Source of the DNA: Drosophila pseudoobscura
Taxonomy: Eukaryota > Arthropoda > Insecta > Diptera > Drosophilidae
Reading direction: 5' to 3'
Assembly (NCBI RefSeq): GCF_009870125.1
Contig: NC_046679.1
Span: 9,920,001-9,984,000, forward strand
Length of the DNA stretch: 64,000 nt
Position numbers and translations under genes: made by a program. Under the pieces are notes generated by a model that searched no databases, was not told the DNA's origin, and saw nothing but the letters and a program-made list of their open reading frames with translations. The first letter of the stretch is position 1; each line of letters starts with the position of its first letter. This document shows, one piece after another, positions 44,269 to 56,630 of the stretch.

Positions 44269-47200
44269 GTAAAGGAGAATTAAGTAAAAAGTGTGTTTAA
44301 AAAAAATAGAGGAGACTAATTACAATAATAATTAATTCATTTCAAGTTGAAAAGGGGGACAACAATTGCGTCGTTAAAGCTGTTTCTCCCTCTGCTGCTG
44401 CTACTGTATCTGGTGTTCGTGTGTGTGTGTGAGTGCGCGTGTTTCTGGGCTAGAGCAAGGTGCGATAAGACAGGGTGAGGTGGGGTCTCGCGTGTGCTCT
44501 AAAACGATAGTGTACTTTTCTGCGATAGAACGCCGAACACAGAAAGAGCAAGTGCATAAGAACAGTCCCCACCTTGTCACACATACACCTTTGGTCTAGC
44601 CAGTGCGTGGAGAGTGTGTTTTCGTGGTATTTGCTCTCCTCTAATCAACAAGTTGAATTCAATATTAATTTCGCCCATCTCTCTTTGGCCCTCTACACAC
44701 AACTCCCCCCGCTGTGCCTAAATTTGTCCATCAATTTGCTAATAGTTTACGTGTGTGTGTGTGAGTGTGGGTGTCCATTTCTATGGAAATTTGCTCAGCG
44801 CCAACAAAAAAACATCATTTGTTCAGTATATGTATATTTCACATCAATTTACCGGTATGATGTGGTCATCACCACAACGTGTCGCTCTCTTCCGCTCTTA
44901 CTGACTCTCTCTCTCTCTCTCTCTCTCTTCGCTGTGCTGCTCTTTGCAAGAAAACAACAACAGCACTGTGCCTCTTATAAATAAATATTTACATTAAAAT
45001 TGTTCTCGCGAATTTCGTTGGCTGTATGTGTGGCGACACTGGCTGGCCATGTGTGTGCATGTCTGTTAATGATAATGAAAGGTTCCATAATGTATACAAC
45101 AATTAAACAACAAAACTTATATATTATTGGAAACATTCAAATCTCTAGAGTTACGCTCTATGGATTCCGTTGATATACACGTACCTATCGCTGGACAGTA
45201 TAATAAACCCTTATTGAGACCTCCTATCTATTATTATGGGGCGGCAGCTTCTAACGACTTTGTCACGACAACACTTTTATTTAGCTTCGGTTTTCTGTAT
45301 ACCTAGGAGCAGAAAAGGTATATTACAGTCGTAAATGGTTTACGTTATGTATGAGACAGGGCGAGTGAAGTACTTAAAACCCTATGAAGTGTGTACCAGA
45401 GTGTTTTCTTGGTCTCCATCCGATCTAAACCTATCCGTATTTTAATCTCTACAGCTATAGGATCTAAGAGTCTCATAGAATTTGGTTATGTGTGTAGATT
45501 TCGCGACGAAAACATCTAGAGAGAGAATATTTTACCCCTTTAGAATTCTGTAGTATCTACAATTTGAAAGTTATAAGGCTCATTTTTGGTAGGATAATAT
45601 ATAAAGATACTACACACCTATTAACAAAAAATCACTACAATCGCTTCAAATCCATCCCTGAAAATTAGGAAATCTTAAGTTTTAAGGAGACAATATACTT
45701 CGTTATTGTAAAGCCTATAACTTAAAATTGTCGATATATATTAAAACAGAGGAAATGCAAATGCAAATGAAACAATTCACCAAATATTATTCGGGCTTCC
45801 AGAGATCTTCGACCCTCGTATTTGAGTTTGAGTTTTGTCCGAATATCAGATACTCAGACAGCAAACCTGAAAAGCAGGTATCGCTTAGTCGAAATATTGA
45901 CCTGATCTTTCCCTATTATTACCACGTTTTTTCTCCCACCGCAAATTAAAAAGTCAAACTGCATGACGATACCCAGACACAGATTCCACTTTTCACCTTA
46001 CCCGTAGCAGACTCCCCGCTCGATCTGCCCCACTCAGCTGTTGATTTTACTTTGACAGGTAATTGCTAAAATCAATATCTACATAGGTACAGAGATACAG
46101 AGATACAAATATATAGTATATTCTAGTACTCGTTGTCGTACAAATGTACTTCACATATCTGTATTCTGTCGGACAGCAGGGCTTGTTCTGAACTTTGTTT
46201 TGTTTGTTTTCAACTTATTTTTTTACATTTTTCTCTCATTCTTAATTATTGCCAACGTTTTATTCAAATTATAACCTACGTCAAGGCATTCAACGACAGC
46301 AAAAACAAGAAAGTATTTAATAATAAACAAAACTGGAAAACGGACTTACATGATTAACGAAGAGAACAATACTCTAGTAGGAATTATAGTAGAAAATTAT
46401 TATTTTTAAGAGAGAACTATTGCAGACTCTGAAGATTTAAAGATGGGTTAGAGAATTTTGTTTGCCTAAGAGAGATGTCCGCTTAAGAGGAAAAGATACA
46501 AGAGACATCTACAATCTGTAGATTCCCATTTAAAAGAGATTTTATTGTACTTATGGGAAGATAATGAGGTTTAGTTTGAAAAGAATTCTTAGAGATAGCC
46601 GGTTTACTGAATTAAGATAGCTAGAGTAGAAGAGATACATATCTTTAGCAGGACAGATCTCTGGTACGTTGCCATAAGCCCTAAGCCCTAAGCTATGTTG
46701 TAAAGTATATCACAGACTGATATCCCTTTCTTCTTAAGGACTATTTTTCTTTGGTCTATGCTTTTTGGAATCTTTTTGTTTTCCTGGTTTTAATACAACA
46801 ACTAATGATTTTCCAAGTTTCATACTTTGAATCCATTCTTTCCATCACACCACTCTCCCCCCATTCCCCATTCTGTGACCCCCAATCTATCTTGAAAGCG
46901 CATCAACCCCATTGCAAGAGTATGATCATATAAAAAAGCGCTTAAAAAAACAGGTTTCATTTTTCTTGTGTCGCACAAAAACGTAAAGATTTGCAATGTT
47001 GACTTGGTTTCGAGGAAAAAACCGTTCAACATTAACACGGTTTGCATTGTGATTTCATGATTTAAAAATATGAATCCCATGAGACGATGCCTTACGAATA
47101 CTATGCACAAATTTTCTATAGAAATGAAAGATGAAAGACTTTAGAATCAAGGAAATTCCAAATGTTCTCTACACCAACTACATTGATATACAAAGGCATA

Positions 47201-49289
47201 GGAAACCTTGAAATTTAGAGGTGCTTACAGGAATAGAATACAATAACACAGACTCTAAGAACTCTGTCCATTTTGATTGATTGCATTTGATACATACATA
47301 TGTACAACATTTTATCAACACTTTATCGTTTGTTTAATAACTCACTTAGTTCTATGTCATAACTCATTAAACTTGAACCAATCTGACATTGCTTTATTTA
47401 AATTGCTTTAAATTACTTAATATTTCTACTAACTTTAATAGTTGCATGTGATTTCATTAGACTTGGCTTAGCAACTAATCAACATTTGAATAAAAAACTA
47501 TATTTGACATCTATCTTAGTCCCCTAACTACAACTTATTCCATTTACAATCATAAGCTGCTCAAAGTTCAGCGTTTTTTCAACTTTAATCGAAATATAGT
47601 GAAAGCTATTTTGGGGGCAGTATCTCTCTTTGCTGGCTCTGGCTTTGATTTTTTACCAGATCTTCCTATTTACTATCTGGAACACTTCTTAAGTGGACAT
47701 CTTCCTTGGTCTTTCTTAGACATATCAAACCCTTAAATATATTTTAATTAAACTTCTCGAAATTCCCTTGATCTCTAGAAACTTTCATTTCCAGCCCGTC
47801 TCTATCTTCTTTCTCTCTCTCTCTCAATATCGCTTCTTTTTCGTCATCTCTCTGTTTTCGGATCTTGAGAAGATGACAGACCCAGACAGTACTGAGCCGT
47901 CTGTCCACTTTACTCGCTTTTTGTACTGGTTTTTTTTTGGCAAATGAGTCACACTCGTAGTAAACCAGAAATCTCAGCCTTTCCGAATGGTTAACTTTTT
48001 GGCCAAAATACTCTTAAAAAACAGAGACGAGGGAATTCCCAGAAAAGACCTTTAGACCCCACATAAAATAATGTTCAAGTGAGCGTTTTAATTGTTAATA
48101 CTCGTAAGTAGCTTAATGGAACAGCGTTTGTTGGGCAGACATTTGGGGGATTATAACTTCAGGGTGCTCTTGATTGCCAGCAAAATAAAAATAGAGAAAT
48201 GATATATGAAAAATGGGTTAGGTATAATCATTGATCGATGGTGTAGATAGATAAAAGACATTTAAAGCATTGCTAGATACTATTATTCATATATCGAGCA
48301 GTACCGCCGGAACCTTGAAAATGTCAATGGATAGATAGAAGGAAAAGTATATATGTGTACAGAGAAAGTTTCACTGATTCCTTTTGGCTATGAGTATATC
48401 TCTGACTCATGGGATAGGAACCCCATGAAAGTTATAATCAAAGAAGTTACGACTGTGAATAGAAGTTACATATGTATCGATGTCAAAAGATTGGAACCGC
48501 ACATATTATCTCAAAATAGCCCTAGACCAAATGTAGATAGATGTTGAAGAATTCACAAAAATATGAAGATCTAATTACAGATCATAAATACATATGTATA
48601 TGATTCACATAGGGAACAATTCACTTTGAAAGACAGATAAGACCTTAGATTATTGGAATACTACCCGTAGCTGACATAAAAACTATGCCACGACTTGTTT
48701 CCATTAAATTTGAAAGCATTTCCGATAGGTTTCACTTCTTAATTATGGCAAGATTTATTGGAAACCTTATCTAATCGACAAAAAACTCTTGCCGGCAAAC
48801 AATTGGCTGTTGTAATTTGCATTGTCTGGGTCTGGGCGCCACTAAGTAGTGTATTAGTACAGTGATAACTGACCGGAAAGTACACAGCCCTAGCATGAGT
48901 AATAAACATATGTATATACAGATGGATTCAATCAATTTTCGTATCAATAGTTAACCCAATCTTTGGGCTTATCTTGCGAGTAACTTCTGCGAATATTTGT
49001 CTGAGTGTATTCACTGTACTTATCTATGGCTGTGATGGTGTGCGTGTGCGTAATCTCCACCATAAAATAAATGGCAAAGGCAATCAAGAAATAAACAGAA
49101 AGTTTAACATAGCTCGATCGGGGCGAGCGTTTCTTATCAAATATTTATGGCGCGAGTACAGTGAGGACTCGACCAAACAGTGAAAGCATTAATTTATGCC
49201 CAGAGATAGCCACAAGAGAGTAATTAAAGCATGTTTTCAGTTGACCCATTGCCTCTGCATCACGATTATTGAACGACTGAGACGCAATC
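44269..49289. other. Intergenic or cnc 5' intron, no gene seen
   Basis: About 5 kb of AT-rich DNA. A pure CT repeat lies near 44903-44928. The stretch 45170-45540 has the look of old mobile-element debris but no ends were recognised. Open frames here are short and lack coding character. Confidence 0.5.
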
Positions 49290-49649
49290 ATGATCGACCT
49301 GGAGGACCTACCCCGACTACAGTCCCTCTCCCCAGCGAGGGACATCGATGATGACTATCCGCAGACCCTGCTGGAGCCCATCCTCATGGATCCCAATCCC
49401 AAGAAGAAGGTCACCGTCCGAGTGCCCATCGGACCGCCTTCGAAGATGGCAAAATTGATTAAACCCACGGTGGCCTCTACGCCCTCTATTCCCTCACTGG
49501 AGACCCCGCCCACACCTGTGGTACAGTCCACCCGGAACCTCACCTGGAGAGGCGAATTCCAATTTACGACTCTGGTAAGCCACGCCCCCAATAATTACAG
49601 GCACAAATGTCGACAGCGCAAAAAGATACGAGATCTGAAATCTGAATAA
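49290..49649 (+). CDS. Uncharacterised small protein, Pro-rich, possibly spliced
   Basis: The ATG at 49290 opens a frame with strongly coding-like codon use, rich in CTG, GTC, CCC and AAG, starting MIDLEDLPRLQSLSPARDID and continuing through KKKVTVRVPIGPP and TPSIPSLETPPTPVV. The coding character lasts to TTL at 49574, where a good donor (CTG|GTAAGC) occurs; beyond it the frame is less convincing and stops at 49649. Unspliced, the product has 119 residues. A spliced form could join phase 0 to an acceptor at about 50148, leading into the segment at 50225-50306. I do not recognise the family; there is no signal peptide or membrane segment. It lies in AT-rich DNA between the CG4467-like gene and cnc, possibly within a cnc 5' intron. 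Confidence 0.5.
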   Translation: MIDLEDLPRLQSLSPARDIDDDYPQTLLEPILMDPNPKKKVTVRVPIGPPSKMAKLIKPTVASTPSIPSLETPPTPVVQSTRNLTWRGEFQFTTLVSHAPNNYRHKCRQRKKIRDLKSE

Positions 49650-50224
49650 TCAATCTTAATTAATTTGGTGTGCGTATTCCGCAAGTGAATTTATTCAAAT
49701 ATGAAACACGACTTTATTACAATATTATCCATGGATTAATCAAGTTTGATTGTCATTCAATAATGTTAGGCAAAGGTATTCCCAATAATATTAAAGTAGG
49801 TATGGCCACTGAGCATCTCAATATTGCAATGTTTATGTGGACAAATTTCGGCTCGTTATATTTTATTTATTTATTTAATATATTTATTTTTGGGCGGCAC
49901 ACGCCTTTAAATGGCAATTTTACATGAATTTTATTGGCCACATGTCCCAAGCATCTACTTTTACGCTATAACTACATTTAATTACATAGGTGGCGCCAAT
50001 GTTACGTGTATGCTTTTTTAGCTACACATCACTAAATTCTAATAAATTATTTTTGTATATAGGCGAATAAATTAATAAACAAACCATTCCCCATATAGAA
50101 TAATGCGCTATATATTATTTATATATTCAATAAACGATAGACTTTAGCCGCCCAATCGACATAGCAACTATTTCCAAAAAGCTCCCCCAAAGCTCTTTCC
50201 ACTCTTCTTCTCTCGAACCACTAG

Positions 50225-50513
50225 CTCAAACATGCAACGCAAAAATAAGACGGGAGAGCGTAAAAACGCTTTCTTTAGTTTGATCGAACCGCTGGACCAT
50301 GGAAAGGTATGAACAACAGGCAAAAACAGCCAAAGCAAATTGCAAGGCTCGGTCGAACCTCACCTCGGCGTGCTTTTAACGAACAATACACCAATATAGC
50401 AAAGTATATTAAGCTGATGGGGTGGACTTTACATTGGTCTCGTGACATTTTCTGGGCCGTGTTGCCTGTTGTCCATACCTCTTTTTCCTCAGCGATTTCC
50501 CTGCGTGAAATAA
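50225..50513 (+). CDS. Candidate small two-exon reading frame
   Basis: An exon-like segment after a strong polypyrimidine acceptor (TTCTTCTCTCGAACCACTAG, ending 50224) contains ATG at 50232 and encodes a basic peptide, MQRKNKTGERKNAFFSLIEP, ending at donor AAG|GTATGA (50307). An excellent acceptor (CTCTTTTTCCTCAG) at 50492 leads to RFPCVK and a stop at 50513. On its own this is a 31-residue peptide; it could instead be the 3' part of the gene beginning at 49290. The two ends of the intervening intron are complementary (see findings). Confidence 0.3.
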
Positions 50514-50799
50514 GCCAGCGAGCTGGGTAGCAAAAGAGGAGTGATGAAGTTTTGAATCCGATGGCCATTCTGTTAACTTTTTTGTATATTTAGTAAGTAT
50601 GCAAAAATATGTTTTAAATTTTAAAGCCATCTGATAGGGTAAAAAACTTATCAATAAGAGAAAAAGTCATTGTTCACAGCAGCTGAAAAATATAATTTGT
50701 ACATCAATTAAGGGAAATAGGGTAAACAAAAGCCCATACACCATAAATACGTTGCGACTCTCGAAAGCTGCGGTGAATGGTGAATTTAATCAAAATATC

Positions 50800-51006
50800 A
50801 AAATCCGCGCTGACGGACGCGTCGTCGTGGTGAAAATTGCAAAAAACAAATCAAACACACTAAAAGAGTGACAAAACAAACACGTTTTCTCAAAGAAAAC
50901 CACGAAACACGTAGGTTACGCGAACGAGCTGATAAAGCGGATGCGGCAATAATTTTGCAAGTGAAAGAAATACGCGTAAAAGGGCGAAGTACAGGCGGCA
51001 AGTGTG

Positions 51007-51040
<34 letters not shown>

Positions 51041-52431
51041 TGTTTTTCGTTAATAACAAATGGAGAACTACTGGAATTGTTTCATGTTTCGGCTGCTGAA
51101 ATAGTTATGTTGCATGCCCCACAAAATAAGTGCAACTCATTGTGGTGGTGGGTGGTGTGGTGGGCGACCAACAGGCTAGCAACAACAGTTATTCAGCAAA
51201 CTGGCCGCCTCTCTCTCTCTCTCTCTTTACTATCTCTCTCTCCCAACGCTCAGCTGACATGCTGCAACCTCCAGGCGAATGCACGAAAAAGCAGTTTGAT
51301 AAATAATTTGTTAATACAAAGTGCAAAGCAAAGGCTGGACCGGGCTAGCGGCGCTGCTGTCGTTTTGTTGTTCTGTCGCTCTCCTCTTCTCGAAGTTTCG
51401 AAATTCTCGTACCCGTACATTTTTCTCTTTACGTGTGAGCTTTGTGTGTGCGTGTAAGCTTTGATTCTACATAAAAAATTCAATTATTTTGCATTTAATT
51501 AATTGCATTAATAAATGTGTGTGTCGCAGCACATTCGACTGTGCCTGTGTATATGTGTGTGTGTGCTTAAAGCAAAACGCGAAAGCATGCACAAGAAAAA
51601 AAACAGCAGTTGTCAAATGCATGTGTGTGTGTGTGTTCTTGTGTGAGTCAGACGAAGCACCAAAGAAACGAGCGATAAAAGCAAACAAAGAAATAAACAA
51701 CAAATATGCTGGCAAAAAAAAAACACACTTAATAATATTAGACAACAAAAACGGCAAAACAAAGCTAGATTTTGACGATTTCACCAGCCGCCTGACACGC
51801 ATTCTCAACACACATACGCACAAGCATGTAAATGCAGAGAGGCAGAGGTAAAGTGCGTGCTGCCAGACTGAAAGAAGAAGCAGAAGCGGCTTTTGCTGTA
51901 AATTGAAGAGACAACGCAAATTGTTATAAATATATAATGGAAAGTAAATGCAAATCAATTAGAGTGTGAAACACACCAAGTGAGAGAGAGAAAGCTAATT
52001 TGGCCAAGTTCAAGGACGTACACGTGTTATTCTTACAATCAGTGTGGAATATCAATGTATTTGTGTTAATATTTTGTGCCTTGCAGAAATTAAAAAAAAA
52101 AAATTTTATTGATTAATTGAACGATAAAACGCAAAAGAAAGTGAAATATAAAAAAATTAAAAGCAACAAAAACCGAAAAAAGACAGCGGGAGAGTGAGTG
52201 AAAAGACTAACGGCGGTTGTGTGCCCCGCAACGGTAAACCGCAGCAGCCACACATCATTGCATTCAACATTTAACAGACGCAGCAACAAGAGCAGAGGAG
52301 GAAAGAGCTACAGCAGCACCTACAGTATTTACTGCGTCGCAGCTTTTACCGTTGTAGATCGGCAGCAGAAGCAGCAGCGGCGCATCTTCTCCTTTTGGCA
52401 GGGCCAACAAATTTTCTGCCGCACAGAAAAG
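50800..52431 (+). promoter_or_regulatory. cnc: cncC promoter and 5' UTR region
   Basis: The DNA has the A-rich, CA/GT and CT tract composition of long Drosophila leader sequences. A clear non-coding exon end is at 52431 (CAGAAAAG|GTGAGT), preceded from about 52150 by CAGCAGC-rich leader sequence. It would splice to the acceptor at 53707 ahead of the CncC start codon. The start site cannot be read. A TGAGTCA (51644-51650) AP-1/Maf-type site lies within; autoregulation by CncC/Maf is speculative. Confidence 0.5.
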
Positions 52432-53707
52432 GTGAGTGCACTCTCCCTCCCACACACACACACACACAGGCACACCCACACCCACTCACCACTCTCGCAC
52501 ACTTGCATTTGTGTATTTGTATATAATTCATTGAGAACAGAACTGCTTGTTCAGGGGGCATTCATGAAAGGTGGGCCATTTGCAAAAGTCTGCAATTCCT
52601 CAGAAAAACATTCCATCATATCATATATGCCCCAACTCGTGCTTTTTGTCTTTATTGGTTTTGCGTCTTTCTGCGCTAATCAAAGTTTAATTTTCCTTTT
52701 TTTTTCCACCCCATTCCCCAACCCCTGGGAAGATTCCCTTTTTGCGAATTGCTTAAAACAAAGAAAGTTCATATCTTCTAACAAATTGTTGGCATATTTT
52801 TCGGTGTGTGCTCTTTGTTGTTGTTGTTTTATCTGCGTGTTTTGTGTCCGTCCTTGAATTGGGTGTTTCACTTGGCGGCTGGCAGCAGCAGCAGTGCGCA
52901 ACATTTCGCGCTAGAGACCTTGAACAAGTTCAAGTTCACCGGCGGGTGGTTGTCTGTGTCTGTGTGTGCGTGTGTGTGTGTCTGTGTCTGAGGTCTGGGT
53001 CATTCCTTTTTGGATTTTACGCTTGATTTTGTTGTGGGAGTTAATAGAGGACATAAAAGGCAAGAGACACACACACAAGGACAACGCATGGGCATATTAA
53101 ATGCGTAGTTTAAGGAAAAGAGAGCCTTCGAAGAGAAAAACAACACGATTAACGCTTCTAGACTTCCAGGGATCTTCCATGTGTTCGTTCTTTTCCTAAC
53201 CTCAAGCTTCGTTCTTGGTATTAGTGCTGTTTTATGCTTCAACGGAAGTAGCCATAACTGTTGCTTCAAGCAGTTTACTTTCTGTCAAAAGAAAGTACTA
53301 TTCACCTCTCACTCTTACCACGTGAATCCTCTAACAAGCAGTGCGCTTTCTTTCAAGTGCAAGCAGTCCAATTTCTACACCAAATAATCATCTCACTCTA
53401 ACCAACAGAATTCGCAAGCTAAAACTCTAGAGAATGAGAATGAGAGACGGAGATAGTAGACATTCCATCACCCATACACGGAAACCAATACTTTCTTCGC
53501 ATCATTTCCTCATAACCGCAGAACAGTCGCCAATTTCCATTCGCATCAAACGTGACAAAGGCCGATCCGCCACTCGAAACAAAAGCATTTCTCATTGAAA
53601 ATTCAAATTGCATCGACCATGTACATATGTACATATGTGTATTTATTTATATTTAACCATTTGTTATGCTTTTACTAATTCCATTTTATTTTCGTGGCTA
53701 CTTACAG

Positions 53708-54003
53708 AACAAACACGAGGACAGCCATCAATTAAAGAGGAGGCACGCACAGATATTATTGCGATTCAGGCAATCACAGATCGGAAAATTTTGCGCAGAG
53801 ATTTCTCTGGACGTGTGGCAAAAAAAGAAATCAGCGTGCAGCGGAGGAAGGCAGAGGGGAAGCGTCATTGAACGGCTGTCCATCCCGGACGACGCAGCCA
53901 TCGAGCTGTTGTCTGGCCGGGGGGCTGAAAAGAGGAGGAGCATCCAAGCATCCGCGGAGCATTTGTAACCTCAGGGTAAAAACAGAACAGAAACCTCATT
54001 AAA
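53708..54003 (+). other. cnc: cncC 5' UTR part of the first coding exon
   Basis: An acceptor (TGGCTACTTACAG) at 53695-53707 opens an exon that runs into the coding sequence at 54004. This 296-base leader contains no upstream ATG, so the CncC start codon is the first one in the exon. Confidence 0.55.
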
Positions 54004-55032
54004 ATGATCTCAAATAAAAAATCACATGCCATGCGGATGCTCCAGCTGGCCCTGGCCCTTAGCCTGTTGCAGTACAATCCGGACTATCTGCTCAACCGCT
54101 GGGACTCGCAGCTGGAGCTGGCCCACGGGGATGGATGGGAGCTGGAGATGCTGCGCTCGGTGCATCGCATCGACATGAACCAGAATCCGTATGCCAACCG
54201 CAAGATGATGCCCCGTATCGAGGATCTGCTGCCCTTCGACGACCATGGAGTGGGTGGTGGAGGCGAGTACAAGCTGCCGACGAGATTCAACGGCAGCGCC
54301 TTTGTAATGAATCTCCACAATACGACCGGCAACAGCAGCGTCCAGACAGCAGCCCTCCAGGATCTCCAGAGCGGCGGGGGAGGGGCGAATGGAAATTCCA
54401 ATGTCGGATCGGGCGCACCATCGGCGGGTGGCGGCACCGGCTCTGGCAGCGCCTCTGGCTTGGGAGAGATCCACATCGACACTTCTGCGATGGCCACCGG
54501 CAACAATAACAATCACTCGATGCGGCACCATGCCGCCCCGGAGCTGGACATCTTCCTGTCGCCGCATCTGCTGCAGGAGCAGCGCTCCATTTGGGAGCAG
54601 AACCTGGCCGATCTGCAGGACTACAACGATCTGCCGCAGGCCAGCCCCTATGCGAATCTGCCACTGAAAGATGGCCAGCAGCAGGCGCCGAACAGCTCCA
54701 GTCTGGACCTCAGCCTGGCCGCCCTGCTGCACGGCTTTGCCGCCAGTGGGACGCACCGCGAGGTAGCCACGGCCCTGAATGACAGCACACCGCATCCCGG
54801 CAATCTGGGCAGTCACACGGTTGAGCAATTCGGACCGGATAACGATGACAGAGAGGAGGATCTCTATCTGGGTCGTCTGTTCGGCCAGGACGCCGACGAG
54901 GAGGATGTGGGAGGAGTGGCCAATGCCTGCGAAGTCGAGGGATTGACCACCGATGAACCCTTTGGCAGTGCCACCTTTGGCAACGAAGTGGAAGTCGTCG
55001 TCGAGCAGGATGATGAGAAGGAGGAGGAGGAG
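54004..55032 (+). CDS. cnc: Cap-n-collar isoform C, N-terminal coding exon (partial)
   Basis: The exon encodes 343 residues and ends at donor GAGGAG|GTAACA in phase 0, so the protein continues beyond the window. CncC is the Nrf2/Nrf1-type CNC bZIP activator of oxidative, xenobiotic and proteasome stress genes, working with small Maf. The N terminus MISNKKSHAMRMLQLALALS has a basic patch and a hydrophobic segment (about residues 11-23), like the ER-anchoring NHB1 segment of NRF1. Then come DLLPFDDHG, Gly/Ser- and Asn-rich low complexity (about 110-170), an amphipathic QEQRSIWEQNLADLQDYND region, and an acidic C-terminal part (DNDDREEDLYLG, GQDADEEDVGG). The Keap1-binding and bZIP parts are not in this exon. 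Reading past the donor would add three codons and stop. Confidence 0.85.
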
Positions 55033-56418
55033 GTAACACCATAACATTGTAGCTGTAATTGTAAATCGACTGATTAGAAGGCTCTCCGATGTCCGATATG
55101 GCACCACCTGCAGAGGGCCGCCCCCCGTGTCTCTGTCCGAGTGTGCGTTATCGAACAGTGTCGCTGAAAAGTATTTGCATTGCTAATGAAGAGAGCGAAT
55201 GAACTCCGTGCTTGACCTATTCCAGTCGGTCGACGGGCATTTGATTTGTTTAGGCACAGAACCCAGCCATTTGTTGCTGTATTCCTCTCTCTTTTCGGTT
55301 GTTTTTCGATATTTAAATGTGCCTACATTCTCTGTGACAATGTTTTCACAATTTCCCTGCTTATCTGTAGATAATGGAGCCAATGACTGGCTTTGTTGAT
55401 ATACGAACCATCAGCATGACTGTTTGTCACACACAGGCACCTCCAAAGAACGCTCCATTTTCCATATCTCTGTCTGCTTTGTACGCTTCATCAATGATTA
55501 ACACAAATGCTATAGTATAATTCATAGTTTAAGTAGGTTTAAGATTATTTTATCGATATTTTGATGGGAAATGTAAGGAAATATCTTTCAGAAGATATCC
55601 CAAGAGCAATATCCGCCTCCAGGCAGTTCCTACAGTGCTAGTCCTCTGTTTCTCTATCAGTGGTTTGACTTGTGTAAAATGAAAGAGTTGTAGCCCCAAT
55701 CTCTGTAGGGCATCCCCTGCTATCTGTATCTTTGTATTTGCTTTGCGGTACCTCCGTCCCTCTATCCGTTTTCCGATCCACACACGCAACAACTTTCACC
55801 CTCTTTCGGGGTCCCCAATCCATAGTTCACATTTATTTAATATGCAAACACACAAAAACAGCGACAGAAAAAACACCAACACCACCAACAACCAGGCAAT
55901 TAGGTCATTAAACGTTTCGACTGCGCAAAAAAAATACAACAAACACAAAAATATTCACAGAAAATGGTAAAAAACAAACACAAACTCAAAGCAGCGAAAA
56001 AATTGGAAAGAGATTTTTGCACAAAATTAAAAAATTCAATTTTATAAATTTATTTATAAACCAAAGACTGATTTATGTATGCATGTATGTGCATTGACAG
56101 TGCAGTTCATGACCATAAGAGGTGAATGCAAGGGTACTTGAAAGACAGATAGATAGAAGACGTAGTAGAAGGAATATAGTGGATGTTGCTAACTGACCTA
56201 TGAGGCAAAAGATGAACTTATTTGATATTTAATTATGCTCTAAAAGTGAACTTTTCCAATATCAAGGCATATTCTTATAGATATTGAATTTTAGTGTCAC
56301 GATGGCTTGCCATTCCATCTTACAACACTTGTTTTTTTGGTAGCAAATGGAACTTTAAGCAGATTTCCATCAATTTCTTGGCTTATTCGATATCCCTCGC
56401 ATTTTAAACACAGAAAAA

Positions 56419-56630
56419 ATCGATTTCTATCGATATCTGACCTTCAACCCATAATTCATTTGCCTTAGATCAGCATTATTTCGATAACCAATTCGATTTG
56501 GACTGAAATCGAACCATATTCGATAACTCTTCAATTAATTTCATAAATTTTGCTTTTAGTCGATATAATAATCAATTATCGATCGACAACTGCTATCTGT
56601 GTCGATGTTTGTCGAACAAAGTATCGATTT
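56419..56630. promoter_or_regulatory. Cluster of CGATA / ATCGAT sites in the cnc intron
   Basis: At least seven CGAT-containing sites occur in about 210 bases, including ATCGAT at 56419, TATCGATATC at 56429, TCGATA at 56481, CGATA at 56521 and 56561, ATCGATCG near 56579 and TATCGAT at 56622. CGATA clusters are the known binding pattern of BEAF-32, and TATCGATA that of DREF. An insulator or promoter function is inferred. Confidence 0.4.

Noticed and set aside
45170..45540. Sequence resembling old transposable-element remnants
   Set aside because: No terminal repeats, target duplication or coding remnant could be identified, so no element is named.
46820..47110. Minus-strand open frame of 96 codons
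   Set aside because: It is AT-rich, with no codon bias, no splice sites and no nearby poly(A) signal in a useful position.
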